This document shows positions 24,230-32,096 of a DNA stretch of 39,561 nt, one piece after another (within the stretch, counting starts at the first letter, position 1; every line of letters begins with the position of its first letter). The stretch covers positions 1 to 39,561 of the forward strand of contig CALFBP010000096.1 of assembly GCA_937951625.1 (NCBI GenBank), given 5' to 3'. The stretch comes from an uncultured Thermoguttaceae bacterium (GTDB lineage: Bacteria > Planctomycetota > Planctomycetia > Pirellulales > Thermoguttaceae). A program made the position numbers and the translations under genes. The notes beneath the pieces were generated by a model. That model had not been told where the DNA came from. It saw only the letters and a program-made list of their open reading frames with translations, and searched no databases.

Positions 24230-25594
24230 CTACGTCGGACCGAGCGAGTCGCCTTTCCCGGCACGTGGTCTTGGGGCCAGTGTCCATCTAACTTCGGTTG
24301 GATCGGTAGCGAGGCTCGTGCCGGCCCGGGCGCTCGTCGCCAGGATGCATTCCCCGGCCACACGCTCGGCTGTGACGCGGACCAGGTGGTCCATCAATTC
24401 GGGTCCGCCGGGGAAACGCACGGTCACGTAGCGGTCCGCGGTTCCGCTGAGCTGCGAGGGGCGGCCTTCCAAAACCCTCTCGGCCACGACCTGAAGCTCC
24501 TGACCGATCAAGCTTGCACAGAACGCCTGGCGAAGCTGCCGCCCGATCTCGGCCAATTGGTTGGCCCGAAGCTGCTTGATCGCCGGGGAAATCTGGTTGG
24601 GCATGGTTGCCGCGGCGGTACCCTCGCGCGGGCTGAAGCGGAAGACGTGGAGCTTGGCGAACTGCGCCTGTCGGACCACGTCGCAGGTGGTCTCGAAATC
24701 GACGTCGCTTTCGCCCGGGAACCCGACAATCACGTCGGTCGTCAGCGCCGGCGCGCGGAGCATTGCGCGGACGCGGGCGCAACAAGCCAGGAATTGATCG
24801 ATGGTGTAGCGGCGACGCATCCGTTGGAGGACCGCGTCGGACCCGCTTTGCAGGGGAATGTGCAGATGGGGGCAAATCCGCTCCGGGAAGTCCGCCATGA
24901 GCTGCAAGAGCTCTGGATCGATTTCCGGGGCTTCAAGGCTGGAGAGGCGGACGCGGAACTCCCCCTCCACCCCCACCACCGCCCTCAACAGACTTACTAA
25001 GTTGGTCCGCCGCCTAGCTTTGACGGGCAACTCGGCCCCGTAGCAACCCAAATGGATCCCGGTGAGCACGATTTCCCGGTGACCGTGATCCACCAGGCGG
25101 CGGACCTCTTCGAGGACCTCGCTGATGGGTCGGCTGATGGGTACGGGCCGAACCTTGGGAACGATGCAATAGCTGCATTCTTGCGTACAGCCATCTTGCA
25201 CCTTCACGCACGCCCGATGCAAACGGTCGAACGCGGCGATCCCGGCAGGCGGCTCGACCTGGGCAAGTTCCCGGACCAACTCCGGCAATTGCCGCTTGTC
25301 GGTCACCACGCGCATTACCCGGGGCAGCGAGGCCACCTCCCCTGCGGCCCGGGTCGCGTAACAGCCCATGACGATGATCTCGGTCTGAGGGTTCTCGCGA
25401 GCAAGCGCGCGGATGATCTTCCTGCCCTTGTAGTCGCTTTCCACCGTCACCGTGCAAGTATTCACGATGCAGAGATCGGCCGGTTCGTCGGGGGCCGCTT
25501 CCCGGTACCCCGCTCCCAACAGGCCTTGGCGCACGTACTCCGTCTCGTACTGATTGACCTTGCAGCCGAGCGTGACCGTTTTAAAGACGCGCAT
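24230..25594 (-). CDS. mtaB: tRNA t6A37 methylthiotransferase MtaB
   Basis: Radical-SAM methylthiotransferase converting t6A37 to ms2t6A37 in ANN-decoding tRNAs. The MTTase N-terminal domain starts FKTVTLGCKVNQYETEYVRQ with its cluster Cys (also CIVNTCTVT and VMGCYATR); the radical SAM cluster is CTQECSYC. GIHLGCYG, HLHIPLQSGSDAVLQRMRR and TDVIVGFPGE are typical of the family, and a C-terminal TRAM domain (about 365-430) is present. A Pro/Arg-rich tail of about 20 residues is unusual. 454 residues, ATG 25594. It is read in the same direction as clpS but 199 bp behind it. Confidence 0.95.
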   Translation of the reverse strand: MRVFKTVTLGCKVNQYETEYVRQGLLGAGYREAAPDEPADLCIVNTCTVTVESDYKGRKIIRALARENPQTEIIVMGCYATRAAGEVASLPRVMRVVTDKRQLPELVRELAQVEPPAGIAAFDRLHRACVKVQDGCTQECSYCIVPKVRPVPISRPISEVLEEVRRLVDHGHREIVLTGIHLGCYGAELPVKARRRTNLVSLLRAVVGVEGEFRVRLSSLEAPEIDPELLQLMADFPERICPHLHIPLQSGSDAVLQRMRRRYTIDQFLACCARVRAMLRAPALTTDVIVGFPGESDVDFETTCDVVRQAQFAKLHVFRFSPREGTAAATMPNQISPAIKQLRANQLAEIGRQLRQAFCASLIGQELQVVAERVLEGRPSQLSGTADRYVTVRFPGGPELMDHLVRVTAERVAGECILATSARAGTSLATDPTEVRWTLAPRPRAGKGDSLGPT

Positions 25595-25793
25595 TGGATG
25601 TTGGGTGCAGGGAGGCAGAAAGGCGACAGGGTGCAGAACACGTTGCTCGAACCGACGATGATTTCAGCCGTTGCTTGCAGCCACTTCGGGCGGCTGGTGA
25701 CGCAGGCGGCGCTCGGTTACCGGTTCGACGACACCCAGCAATATTCCCCCCGGCCTTCCTAGCTGTCCCTGGCCGTCCTTGGCGTTGCGGCAT

Positions 25794-26150
25794 TCATTCG
25801 CCCTCGCCAGGCACCGGCTCGATCGTGGCCTTCATCGACCCCTTGCACCGCTCGATCAGGGCGTCCTTGCCGTAGGCGTGGATCTGGTCGCGCTTCAATT
25901 CGGCGTGTTCTTTCGTGGTAGTAAGCACGATGGCCCGGCCTTCGGTATCGACCTCCTTGGCGATCTGATACCCTTTTTCCGGAGGGTAGCCGAACAACTC
26001 CTGCATCATCGTCACGACATACGCATAGGTGTGGTCGTCGTCATTCCAAAGAATGACGTTGTACCGGGGCTGCCGTTTGGGTTTACGGTCCGGCTTTTGT
26101 ACAGGTTTCGTCTGCTCCGCCACGGCGACGGCGGCGTTGCTAGCACACAT
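25794..26150 (-). CDS. clpS: ATP-dependent Clp protease adaptor ClpS
   Basis: Adaptor delivering N-degron substrates to the ClpA or ClpC ATPase. After a basic, flexible N-terminus (KPVQKPDRKPKRQPR) the fold starts with YNVILWNDDDHTYAYVV; the N-end-binding ND and the TMMQELFGYPPEKGYQIAKEVD helix are clear, followed by GRAIVLTTTKEHAELKRDQI. At 118 residues it is full length. The N-degron-pocket residues appear intact. ATG 26150 has GAGAGAA upstream and a TATAAT box about 50 bases before it. No clpA gene is adjacent. Confidence 0.95.
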   Translation of the reverse strand: MCASNAAVAVAEQTKPVQKPDRKPKRQPRYNVILWNDDDHTYAYVVTMMQELFGYPPEKGYQIAKEVDTEGRAIVLTTTKEHAELKRDQIHAYGKDALIERCKGSMKATIEPVPGEGE

Positions 26151-26204
26151 GGTGTTCTCTCGCGGCTCGTTACAAAGCCCTCATAGTCCGTTGTACCAGG
26201 AATC

Positions 26205-26234
26205 ATTATATTATCTCGCAACAGCGCGTTGGAA
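26205..26234 (-). promoter_or_regulatory. clpS promoter (-10 element)
   Basis: A perfect TATAAT occurs on the - strand (26210-26205) in a short AT-rich patch, about 55 bases before the clpS ATG. The -35 is poor (TTCCAA or TCCAAC at 17-18 bases). The same patch reads TATATTAT on the + strand and could also serve the divergent peptidase gene. Confidence 0.4.
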
Positions 26235-26275
26235 ACTTTTCCATTCAATCGGCAGACCCCCAGGAGGTCGAGGTA

Positions 26276-27673
26276 ATGACCCCCGCCATCGAGGATTTTC
26301 TGCGGGCGAATGCGGAGCGGTTCGAAGCGGACCTCTGCGAACTGCTGCGCATCCCGAGCATCAGTGCGGATCCAGCGTATCAGGGTGACGTCCGGCGAGC
26401 GGCGGAGTGGGTTGCCGGGCGACTGAAGGCCCTCGGTCTGTCAGTGGAGGTCATACCCACCTCGGGTCACCCCCTGGTTTACGGGGAATCCCCTCGCCAA
26501 GAGGGCGTGCCCACAGTGCTTGTCTATGGGCATTACGATGTGCAACCGGTGGTCCCTTTGGAGTTGTGGGTTTCACCCCCCTTCGAGCCGACACGTCGCA
26601 ATGGCAATCTCTATGCCCGGGGGGCCACCGACGACAAAGGGCAGATGCTTACCCACGTGTTCGGGGCCGAGGCGTGGATCGCTACGGTGGGACGTTTGCC
26701 AGTCAATTTGAAGTTCGTCATCGAGGGGGAAGAAGAGATCGGCAGTTCGGGCCTTCACGCATATCTGGCTGCGCACCCCGACCGTTTGGCCTGCGATTGT
26801 GTCGTGATCAGCGATGGCTCCCAGTTCGGCCCGGGCCAACCGGCGATCACCTACGGTCTGCGCGGGATCGCCTGCTTCGAGTTGCAGTTGACCGGTCCGA
26901 GCCGTGACCTGCATTCGGGGACTTTCGGCGGCTCGGTCAGCAATCCCGTCAATGCCTTGACGCGGATGTTGGCCGCCTTGATCGATGAGCGGGGCAAGAT
27001 TCGCCTGCCGGGCTTCTACGACGACGTAGTTCCTCTGACCGCGAAGGAACGGGAACAGTTCGCCTCGCTGCCGTTCGACGAGAAGCACTACCTCGCCCAG
27101 ATCGGTTTGTCCGAGCCGTTTGGAGAAGAGGGTTATACCACGTTGGAGCGGCGTTGGGCCCGGCCCACCTTCGACATCAACGGCATCTGGGGTGGCTATC
27201 AAGGCGAGGGGGCGAAGACCGTATTGCCCGCCCAGGCCGGGGCCAAATTCAGCTTCCGCCTCGTTCCCAACCAGGACCCCAACAAAGTCGCTGCCGCGCT
27301 GGAATCGATGCTGCGTCAAAACTGCCCGCCAGGCATCTCCATGAAGCTCATTTCCCATCATGGCTCGCCTGGGGTGCTGGTTTCACTGGACAGCCCCTAC
27401 ATCGCGGCGGCGGCTCGGGCCATCAGCCAAGCCTTTGGCCGACCGCCGGTCTTCACCCGCGAGGGCGGATCGATCCCCATCGTGACCGCCTTCCACGAGG
27501 TCCTCCATGCCGACGCTTTGTTGATTGGCTGGGGACAAGACGACGACAACACCCACAGCCCCAACGAGAAGTTCTCGCTGGCCGATTTTCACCGCGGCAT
27601 CCGCGCCAGCGCGCAGCTCTGGGAAGAATTGGCTGCTGTGTCGCCGGGTAATAGAGTGGCATCGGCCGACTGA
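26276..27673 (+). CDS. M20-family metallopeptidase (dipeptidase, CNDP/ArgE-like)
   Basis: Zinc peptidase of the M20 clan, nearest to cytosolic nonspecific dipeptidases of the CNDP type. Metal and catalytic residues: VYGHYDVQP (H86, D88), ARGATDDKGQ (bridging Asp 119), IEGEEEIGSS (catalytic Glu and ligand, about 152-153), SDGSQFGPGQPAI (about 185), and the last His in DDDNTHSPNEKFS. The dimerisation lid (about 205-395, GPSRDLHSGTFGG to SFRLVPNQDP) is complete. No signal peptide, so it is cytosolic. 465 residues fit the family. ATG with GGAGG eight bases upstream. It ends 15 bp from the convergent DUF4058 gene. Confidence 0.93.
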   Translation: MTPAIEDFLRANAERFEADLCELLRIPSISADPAYQGDVRRAAEWVAGRLKALGLSVEVIPTSGHPLVYGESPRQEGVPTVLVYGHYDVQPVVPLELWVSPPFEPTRRNGNLYARGATDDKGQMLTHVFGAEAWIATVGRLPVNLKFVIEGEEEIGSSGLHAYLAAHPDRLACDCVVISDGSQFGPGQPAITYGLRGIACFELQLTGPSRDLHSGTFGGSVSNPVNALTRMLAALIDERGKIRLPGFYDDVVPLTAKEREQFASLPFDEKHYLAQIGLSEPFGEEGYTTLERRWARPTFDINGIWGGYQGEGAKTVLPAQAGAKFSFRLVPNQDPNKVAAALESMLRQNCPPGISMKLISHHGSPGVLVSLDSPYIAAAARAISQAFGRPPVFTREGGSIPIVTAFHEVLHADALLIGWGQDDDNTHSPNEKFSLADFHRGIRASAQLWEELAAVSPGNRVASAD

Positions 27674-27688
27674 GCGGAGACGGCGCTG

Positions 27689-28507
27689 TCACGCTCGTCG
27701 CTCGTTCGCGTCAGGCCCGTCGGGGCAATACACGCTGGCGGCCACCTGCCGTTGGCACCAGTCGGAGTCTTCTTCCGAAAACGTTCCCGGCGGCGGCTGG
27801 TCGTAACGCAGCACTTCGGGATAAGGACCGGTGTCCCAACAACGGGTAAAGACGGCTTGGAGGTCCAAAATAGCGTCCGGATCGCCGTGGGCCAGGGGAA
27901 CCCCGATCCGCGGAAGGCGCTGCCGCACCGTGACGGCGTAATATTCGTACCACCGCGGCCGCCGCATGACGGCCACCAAATAATGGGATCCCATCATAAC
28001 GCCGATCTCGCGATCGAGTTCCAGCGAAGTGAAGGGAAGAACCCGTTCCCCATCGCGCAATAGATCGATTTCCACGAAGTGGGCGCCGGCCCCCAGAAGC
28101 TCTTGCCGCTTGGTCAAGAAGGACTCGCGGCCGGGACCTGGCGCCTTGTTGCGCGGGCTGAGCACCTCGATCGCCGTAACGACCCGGTTGCCCATCGCCG
28201 GTTCAATAATATGGATCGCGGGTTCGAAGACCTCCTCGTCGCTGATTTCAATCACCAAAGGCGTGTCCGGCAATTCGGCGACGGCCACCCCCCTGCTTTG
28301 CTCGGTGCTGTGCAGGATCGACACGTCAGGCCGGATCGGACGTCGATTCTCCACAACATAGAGGCGGTTTTGGCAAAGCGCCGCGTACCGCGGACGCAAT
28401 TGCGGTTGCAACGCTTCGCGAATGTACGTCACGAGGCTGTCGTGGAAATCCGGCCAGATTTCCGGTCGCTCGAGGTAAGGATCCATCCCGGGAAAAGGGC
28501 ATGGCAT
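27689..28507 (-). CDS. DUF4058 family protein
   Basis: Recognised by the diagnostic opening PFPGMDPYLERPEIWPDFHD, followed by IRPDVSILHS, LVIEISDEEVFEPAIHIIE and VVTAIEVLSPRNKAPGPGRE. The latter two resemble the core of PD-(D/E)xK-type nuclease folds (E-x-LSPxNK), an inference only. 272 residues, full length. Function unknown; the family is common and multicopy in planctomycetes and cyanobacteria. ATG 28507 has GGAGG five bases upstream. No operon partners: the flanking genes are convergent (peptidase) or divergent (serS). Confidence 0.9.
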   Translation of the reverse strand: MPCPFPGMDPYLERPEIWPDFHDSLVTYIREALQPQLRPRYAALCQNRLYVVENRRPIRPDVSILHSTEQSRGVAVAELPDTPLVIEISDEEVFEPAIHIIEPAMGNRVVTAIEVLSPRNKAPGPGRESFLTKRQELLGAGAHFVEIDLLRDGERVLPFTSLELDREIGVMMGSHYLVAVMRRPRWYEYYAVTVRQRLPRIGVPLAHGDPDAILDLQAVFTRCWDTGPYPEVLRYDQPPPGTFSEEDSDWCQRQVAASVYCPDGPDANERRA

Positions 28508-28988
28508 GGCTACCTCCGATCATCGTGGGGCGAGGCGTGGGAAACGCCAAGCGCCAGTGCATTGTACTCGAGGAGGAAAACGCCCAAAAGGTCTGACCTG
28601 GGCGGAGGCGCCACGGCCCCCTCGTCAGAAAGAACGCCAGTCGCTGCTAAGGAGCGTTTGTGCGAGCGTCCCAAACCTTTCCGGCGTTTCGGCACGTTGG
28701 TAGCGCTGCGCGTTCGTTGTTTCACGTCTTTTTTGGCTTTTCGACCTTTAAACCCTTCGCCTTTGTGGCGCGGAGGCTTCCTCCAGCCGTCGGGGATTCC
28801 CGTCTGCCGCGACGACCTATTCAATTCAGCCGAGTTATTGTAGATTGGAGGGCCGCTGGATTATACGTCGGCTCTGTTTAAAATCCCCCGATTTCAGCGA
28901 GGCGATTGCGAGCCGTCTTCGTCCGCAAAGTCGGGCAACAATCACGCACTCCTTGAGTTAGTCTCTACTAGCGGCAACGATCATCCCC
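28508..28988. other. Divergent intergenic region upstream of serS
   Basis: 481 bases between the divergent DUF4058 and serS genes. No supported gene, tRNA or T-box leader: I looked for a T-box bulge followed by a terminator ahead of serS and do not see one. A TTTTTT stretch on the + strand at about 28731 lacks a clear stem before it. Promoters for both genes should lie here but none is strong. Confidence 0.4.
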
Positions 28989-30257
28989 ATGCTCGACCGA
29001 AAATTCATCCTCGAAAACGTGGACTTGGTAAAACAGAATTGCGCGAATCGAGGCGTTCGCGTGGAAATCGACCGCGTGCTGGAGTTGGAAAACCACCGGA
29101 AAAGCTTGCAGTCCGAGCTGGATCAACTCAATCGCCAGGCAAACGAGGTTTCCAAGTCGATCGGCAAGGCCAAGGACGCGGCCCAGCGCGAGGCGCTCAA
29201 AGACGAGGGTCGCCGCTTGCGCGAGTCGGCAGCTTCGGTGCAGGGGGAATTGAACCGGGTCGCCGCGGAGTTGGATCCGTTGCTTCGTTCGATTCCCAAC
29301 TTGACCCATCCCGCAGCCCCGATCGGCATGGAACCCGTCGAGGTCGGCCGCGGCAAGACGCCGCTGCCGGTGTTCGATTTTCCGCCGCGCGACCACGTGG
29401 AACTCGGGGAAAAGTTGGACCTGATGGATTTCGAGTCGGCGGCTCGGGTGGCGGGCCACGGGTTCTATTTTCTTAAAAACGAAGCGGTCCTCTTGGAGTT
29501 GGCCCTCCAGCGTTACGCGGTGGACGTGCTGATGCAGGAGGGTTTCACTCTAGCCACCACGCCCGATCTGGCGCGAAATGAAATCCTCGAGGGCATCGGT
29601 TACTTGCCGCGCGGCCCGGAAACGCAAATCTATAGCATCGAGGGAACCGACCTCAGCCTGGTGGCCACGGCCGAGATCACGTTGGGCGGGATGCTGGCTG
29701 ACCAAATCCTCGACGCGGAGCAATTGCCCATCAAAATCTGCGGCATCAGCCATTGCTTCCGCACCGAGGCCGGGGCCCACGGCCGCCAGACACGCGGCCT
29801 GTTCCGCGTCCACCAGTTCACCAAGGTCGAGATGTTCGCCTTTACCCTGCCGGATCAGAGCGACGCCATGCTGGAGTACTTCCGCGGGCTGGAGTGTCGC
29901 ATTTTCGATGGCTTGGGGATTCCCTACCGGGTGATCGACACGCCCAGCGGCGACCTGGGCGGACCCGCGTATCGCAAATACGACCTGGAGGCCTGGATGC
30001 CAGGCCGCGGCGAATTCGGCGAGGTGACCAGCACCTCGAACTGCACCGACTATCAGGCCCGGCGACTCAACATCCGCTACCGCGTGAAAGGCGAAAAAGG
30101 CACGCACCTTGTTCACACGCTCAACGGCACGGCCATTGCCATTAGTCGGGCCTTGATCGCCATCTTGGAGAATTACCAACAGGCCGATGGGTCGGTCGTC
30201 ATCCCCGAGGTCCTTCGCCCGGTGGTCGGTAAGGACAAAATCCTGGCCCGTCGGTGA
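28989..30257 (+). CDS. serS: Seryl-tRNA synthetase
   Basis: Class II aminoacyl-tRNA synthetase charging tRNA-Ser (and tRNA-Sec). The N-terminus MLDRKFILENVDLVKQN and the long coiled-coil arm (about 25-105, QSELDQLNRQANEVSKSIGK) that holds the tRNA variable arm are present. Then come TTPDLARNEILEGIGYLPRG, the serine-binding TAEITLGG, motif 2 (CFRTEAGAHGRQTRGLFRVH) and motif 3 (NGTAIAISRALIAILENYQ). 422 residues match the family. ATG 28989 lacks a visible Shine-Dalgarno site. The convergent ketosynthase gene ends 63 bp downstream. Confidence 0.98.
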   Translation: MLDRKFILENVDLVKQNCANRGVRVEIDRVLELENHRKSLQSELDQLNRQANEVSKSIGKAKDAAQREALKDEGRRLRESAASVQGELNRVAAELDPLLRSIPNLTHPAAPIGMEPVEVGRGKTPLPVFDFPPRDHVELGEKLDLMDFESAARVAGHGFYFLKNEAVLLELALQRYAVDVLMQEGFTLATTPDLARNEILEGIGYLPRGPETQIYSIEGTDLSLVATAEITLGGMLADQILDAEQLPIKICGISHCFRTEAGAHGRQTRGLFRVHQFTKVEMFAFTLPDQSDAMLEYFRGLECRIFDGLGIPYRVIDTPSGDLGGPAYRKYDLEAWMPGRGEFGEVTSTSNCTDYQARRLNIRYRVKGEKGTHLVHTLNGTAIAISRALIAILENYQQADGSVVIPEVLRPVVGKDKILARR

Positions 30258-30320
30258 GGTTGTTACGGCAAGGCGCACGTCGGTCCGAGTTGACGCCACA
30301 ACGTCTGCCTGCGCGGAGCT

Positions 30321-31748
30321 TCATTCCGCGGTCACCGATGGAACTGCGGTCCGCCGAGTTGGGGCGGGGGCACGATGAGGACCGCTTGGCTGAGGTTGGG
30401 CCGCATCGAGCCGCCGCCAGGCTCCGCTCTCCTTGGGCAGGAGCCAGCCGCGCTCCATGGCCGAGCGCTCTTCGTAGCGCGAAACGATGAGCACCGCGTT
30501 CTGCCCGCCAAAGCCGAGATTGTCGCTCAAGACATGCAGGCACCTTTGGGTCCGCGCGGCATTCGGCACGTAATCCAAATCGCAGTCGGGATCAGGGCTT
30601 TCGTAATTGATCGTGGGCGGGATCACGCCGGTGCGAACGGTCAACAGGGCCGCCAGAAACTCGATCGCCCCGCAAGCCGTGGTCGCGTGCCCTAACATGC
30701 TTTTCGTGCTGGAGACGGGGATCCGATAGACGTCCGGCCCGAGGGCCCGCTTCAACGCCACGGTCTCGACGCGGTCGTTCAACCGCGTACTGGTGCCGTG
30801 GGCGTTGATGTAGTCGATGTCGTCGCGGTTGAGCCGGGCTTGACGCAGGGCTTGGCGCACGCACTGGGCCATCGCCCGGCCTTCCGGGTCCGTATCGGTG
30901 AGATGGTAAGCCTCGTGAGCCGAGGCGTAGCCTTTCAACTCGCCCCAGATTTCGGCGTGCCGGGCGAGGGCATGATCGAGTCGTTCCAAAACAACGATCG
31001 CCCCCCCTTCGCCCACCACGAAGCCATCGCGTTGGGCATCGAAGGGCCGCATCGCCTTTTCGTTTCGCTCGTTGGATTCGGTGAGCACGGAGAGGCGGTG
31101 CAGGCCGGCGATCCCCAAGGGGTGGATCAAGCTGTGGGCCCCACCGGCCAGCATCACGTCGGCCTCGCCCCGACGGATGATTTCCGCCGCCTCGCCAATC
31201 GCCTGCGTGCTCGACACGCACGCGGCGATGCAATTCATGTTCGGCCCCTGGGCGTTGAATAGCGCCGCCAGACATTGGGCGGGGACATGGGGTTCGCAAT
31301 ACGCGGCTCGTTGAGGATCGATGGCCGATAAGGCCCGCACCCAAAACGCCCGGGCACGGAACTTTCCGTCTTGCATCGCCGGCGCGATCGACGCGGCCAG
31401 CTCTTCCAGATCGGGAAAGGTTTCACCGCAGCCCAAATACACGCCGAAGCGCAAGGGGTCGAGGCGATCCAGGGGCAACTCCGCGCTACGCACCGCTTGG
31501 ATCGCTGCTCCGATGGCAAAACGGGTCTGACGCGGATGGTTTTCCCACCTTGCCGGGTCCTCCCCGACTTGGCTCAGGTCCCAATCGTGGACTTCCGCGG
31601 CGATGCGGATGGGAAATCGGCTGGCGTCAAACAAGCGTATCGGACCGATCCCCGAGCGGCCCTCGGTCAGGTTATGCCAGAACTCATGCACATCGCTTCC
31701 CAGCGGCGTGACGCATCCAGCCCCGGTAATCACAACCCGAACGGACAC
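30321..31748 (-). CDS. Beta-ketoacyl-[acyl-carrier-protein] synthase, FabF-type, catalytically intact
   Basis: Elongating ketosynthase that condenses acyl thioesters with malonyl-ACP in fatty-acid or polyketide-like synthesis. The catalytic triad is complete: Cys177 (IAACVSST), His317 (NAHGTST) and His354 (STKSMLGHATTACG). A 30-40 residue insertion before the Cys (about 120-160, EELAASIAPAMQDGKF to AAYCEPHVPAQC) and a Pro/Arg-rich tail of some 45 residues make it 475 long, against about 412 for E. coli FabF. GTG 31748 is chosen because AGAGGTGG lies five bases upstream and the VITGAGCVTPLG N-terminus follows at once; the open frame to 32618 is non-coding. It stands alone, with no fabD/fabG/acpP neighbours, so a specialised role is possible. 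Confidence 0.93.
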   Translation of the reverse strand: MSVRVVITGAGCVTPLGSDVHEFWHNLTEGRSGIGPIRLFDASRFPIRIAAEVHDWDLSQVGEDPARWENHPRQTRFAIGAAIQAVRSAELPLDRLDPLRFGVYLGCGETFPDLEELAASIAPAMQDGKFRARAFWVRALSAIDPQRAAYCEPHVPAQCLAALFNAQGPNMNCIAACVSSTQAIGEAAEIIRRGEADVMLAGGAHSLIHPLGIAGLHRLSVLTESNERNEKAMRPFDAQRDGFVVGEGGAIVVLERLDHALARHAEIWGELKGYASAHEAYHLTDTDPEGRAMAQCVRQALRQARLNRDDIDYINAHGTSTRLNDRVETVALKRALGPDVYRIPVSSTKSMLGHATTACGAIEFLAALLTVRTGVIPPTINYESPDPDCDLDYVPNAARTQRCLHVLSDNLGFGGQNAVLIVSRYEERSAMERGWLLPKESGAWRRLDAAQPQPSGPHRAPAPTRRTAVPSVTAE

Positions 31749-32096
31749 GAGCCACCTCTTCGAGAAAACGTCGTTCCAGTCTGCCCTTGGCCAAAAGCGG
31801 TCATGTCCCTTCCTCGCATATCGGCAACGGCGGCAAGCCATATCGACGCCGCCGGGTTGGCTCCCGCGCTGCTTGCGCAAGCCGAACAAAACAACCCGCA
31901 CGACTCGCGCAACCCGAAAGTCCGGAAAAGAATGATCCTCCACGGTGCATGTTTCCAACTGCTCGTCCGTCGCCCGCTGTCGATGTCGTGCGTCCCTGGT
32001 CCCCGGGATTGCGGCCACGTTTGCTGCGTGCTCTTCTGTTTGCCGCGCATCTGAGGTAGACTCGACTACGCATTTCTTCGCAAAGGAACGCGGCTC
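31749..32096. other. Divergent intergenic region (ketosynthase / PQQ-like gene)
   Basis: The region separates two divergently transcribed genes. It contains a 12-bp perfect palindrome, GCTTGCGCAAGC, at 31871-31882. No gene is supported: open frames on both strands are rich in Arg, Ser and Cys and match nothing. Clear -35/-10 pairs are not visible. Confidence 0.4.

Noticed and set aside
28508-28988. Possible T-box leader upstream of serS
   Set aside because: No T-box sequence, specifier loop or terminator/antiterminator pair is visible.
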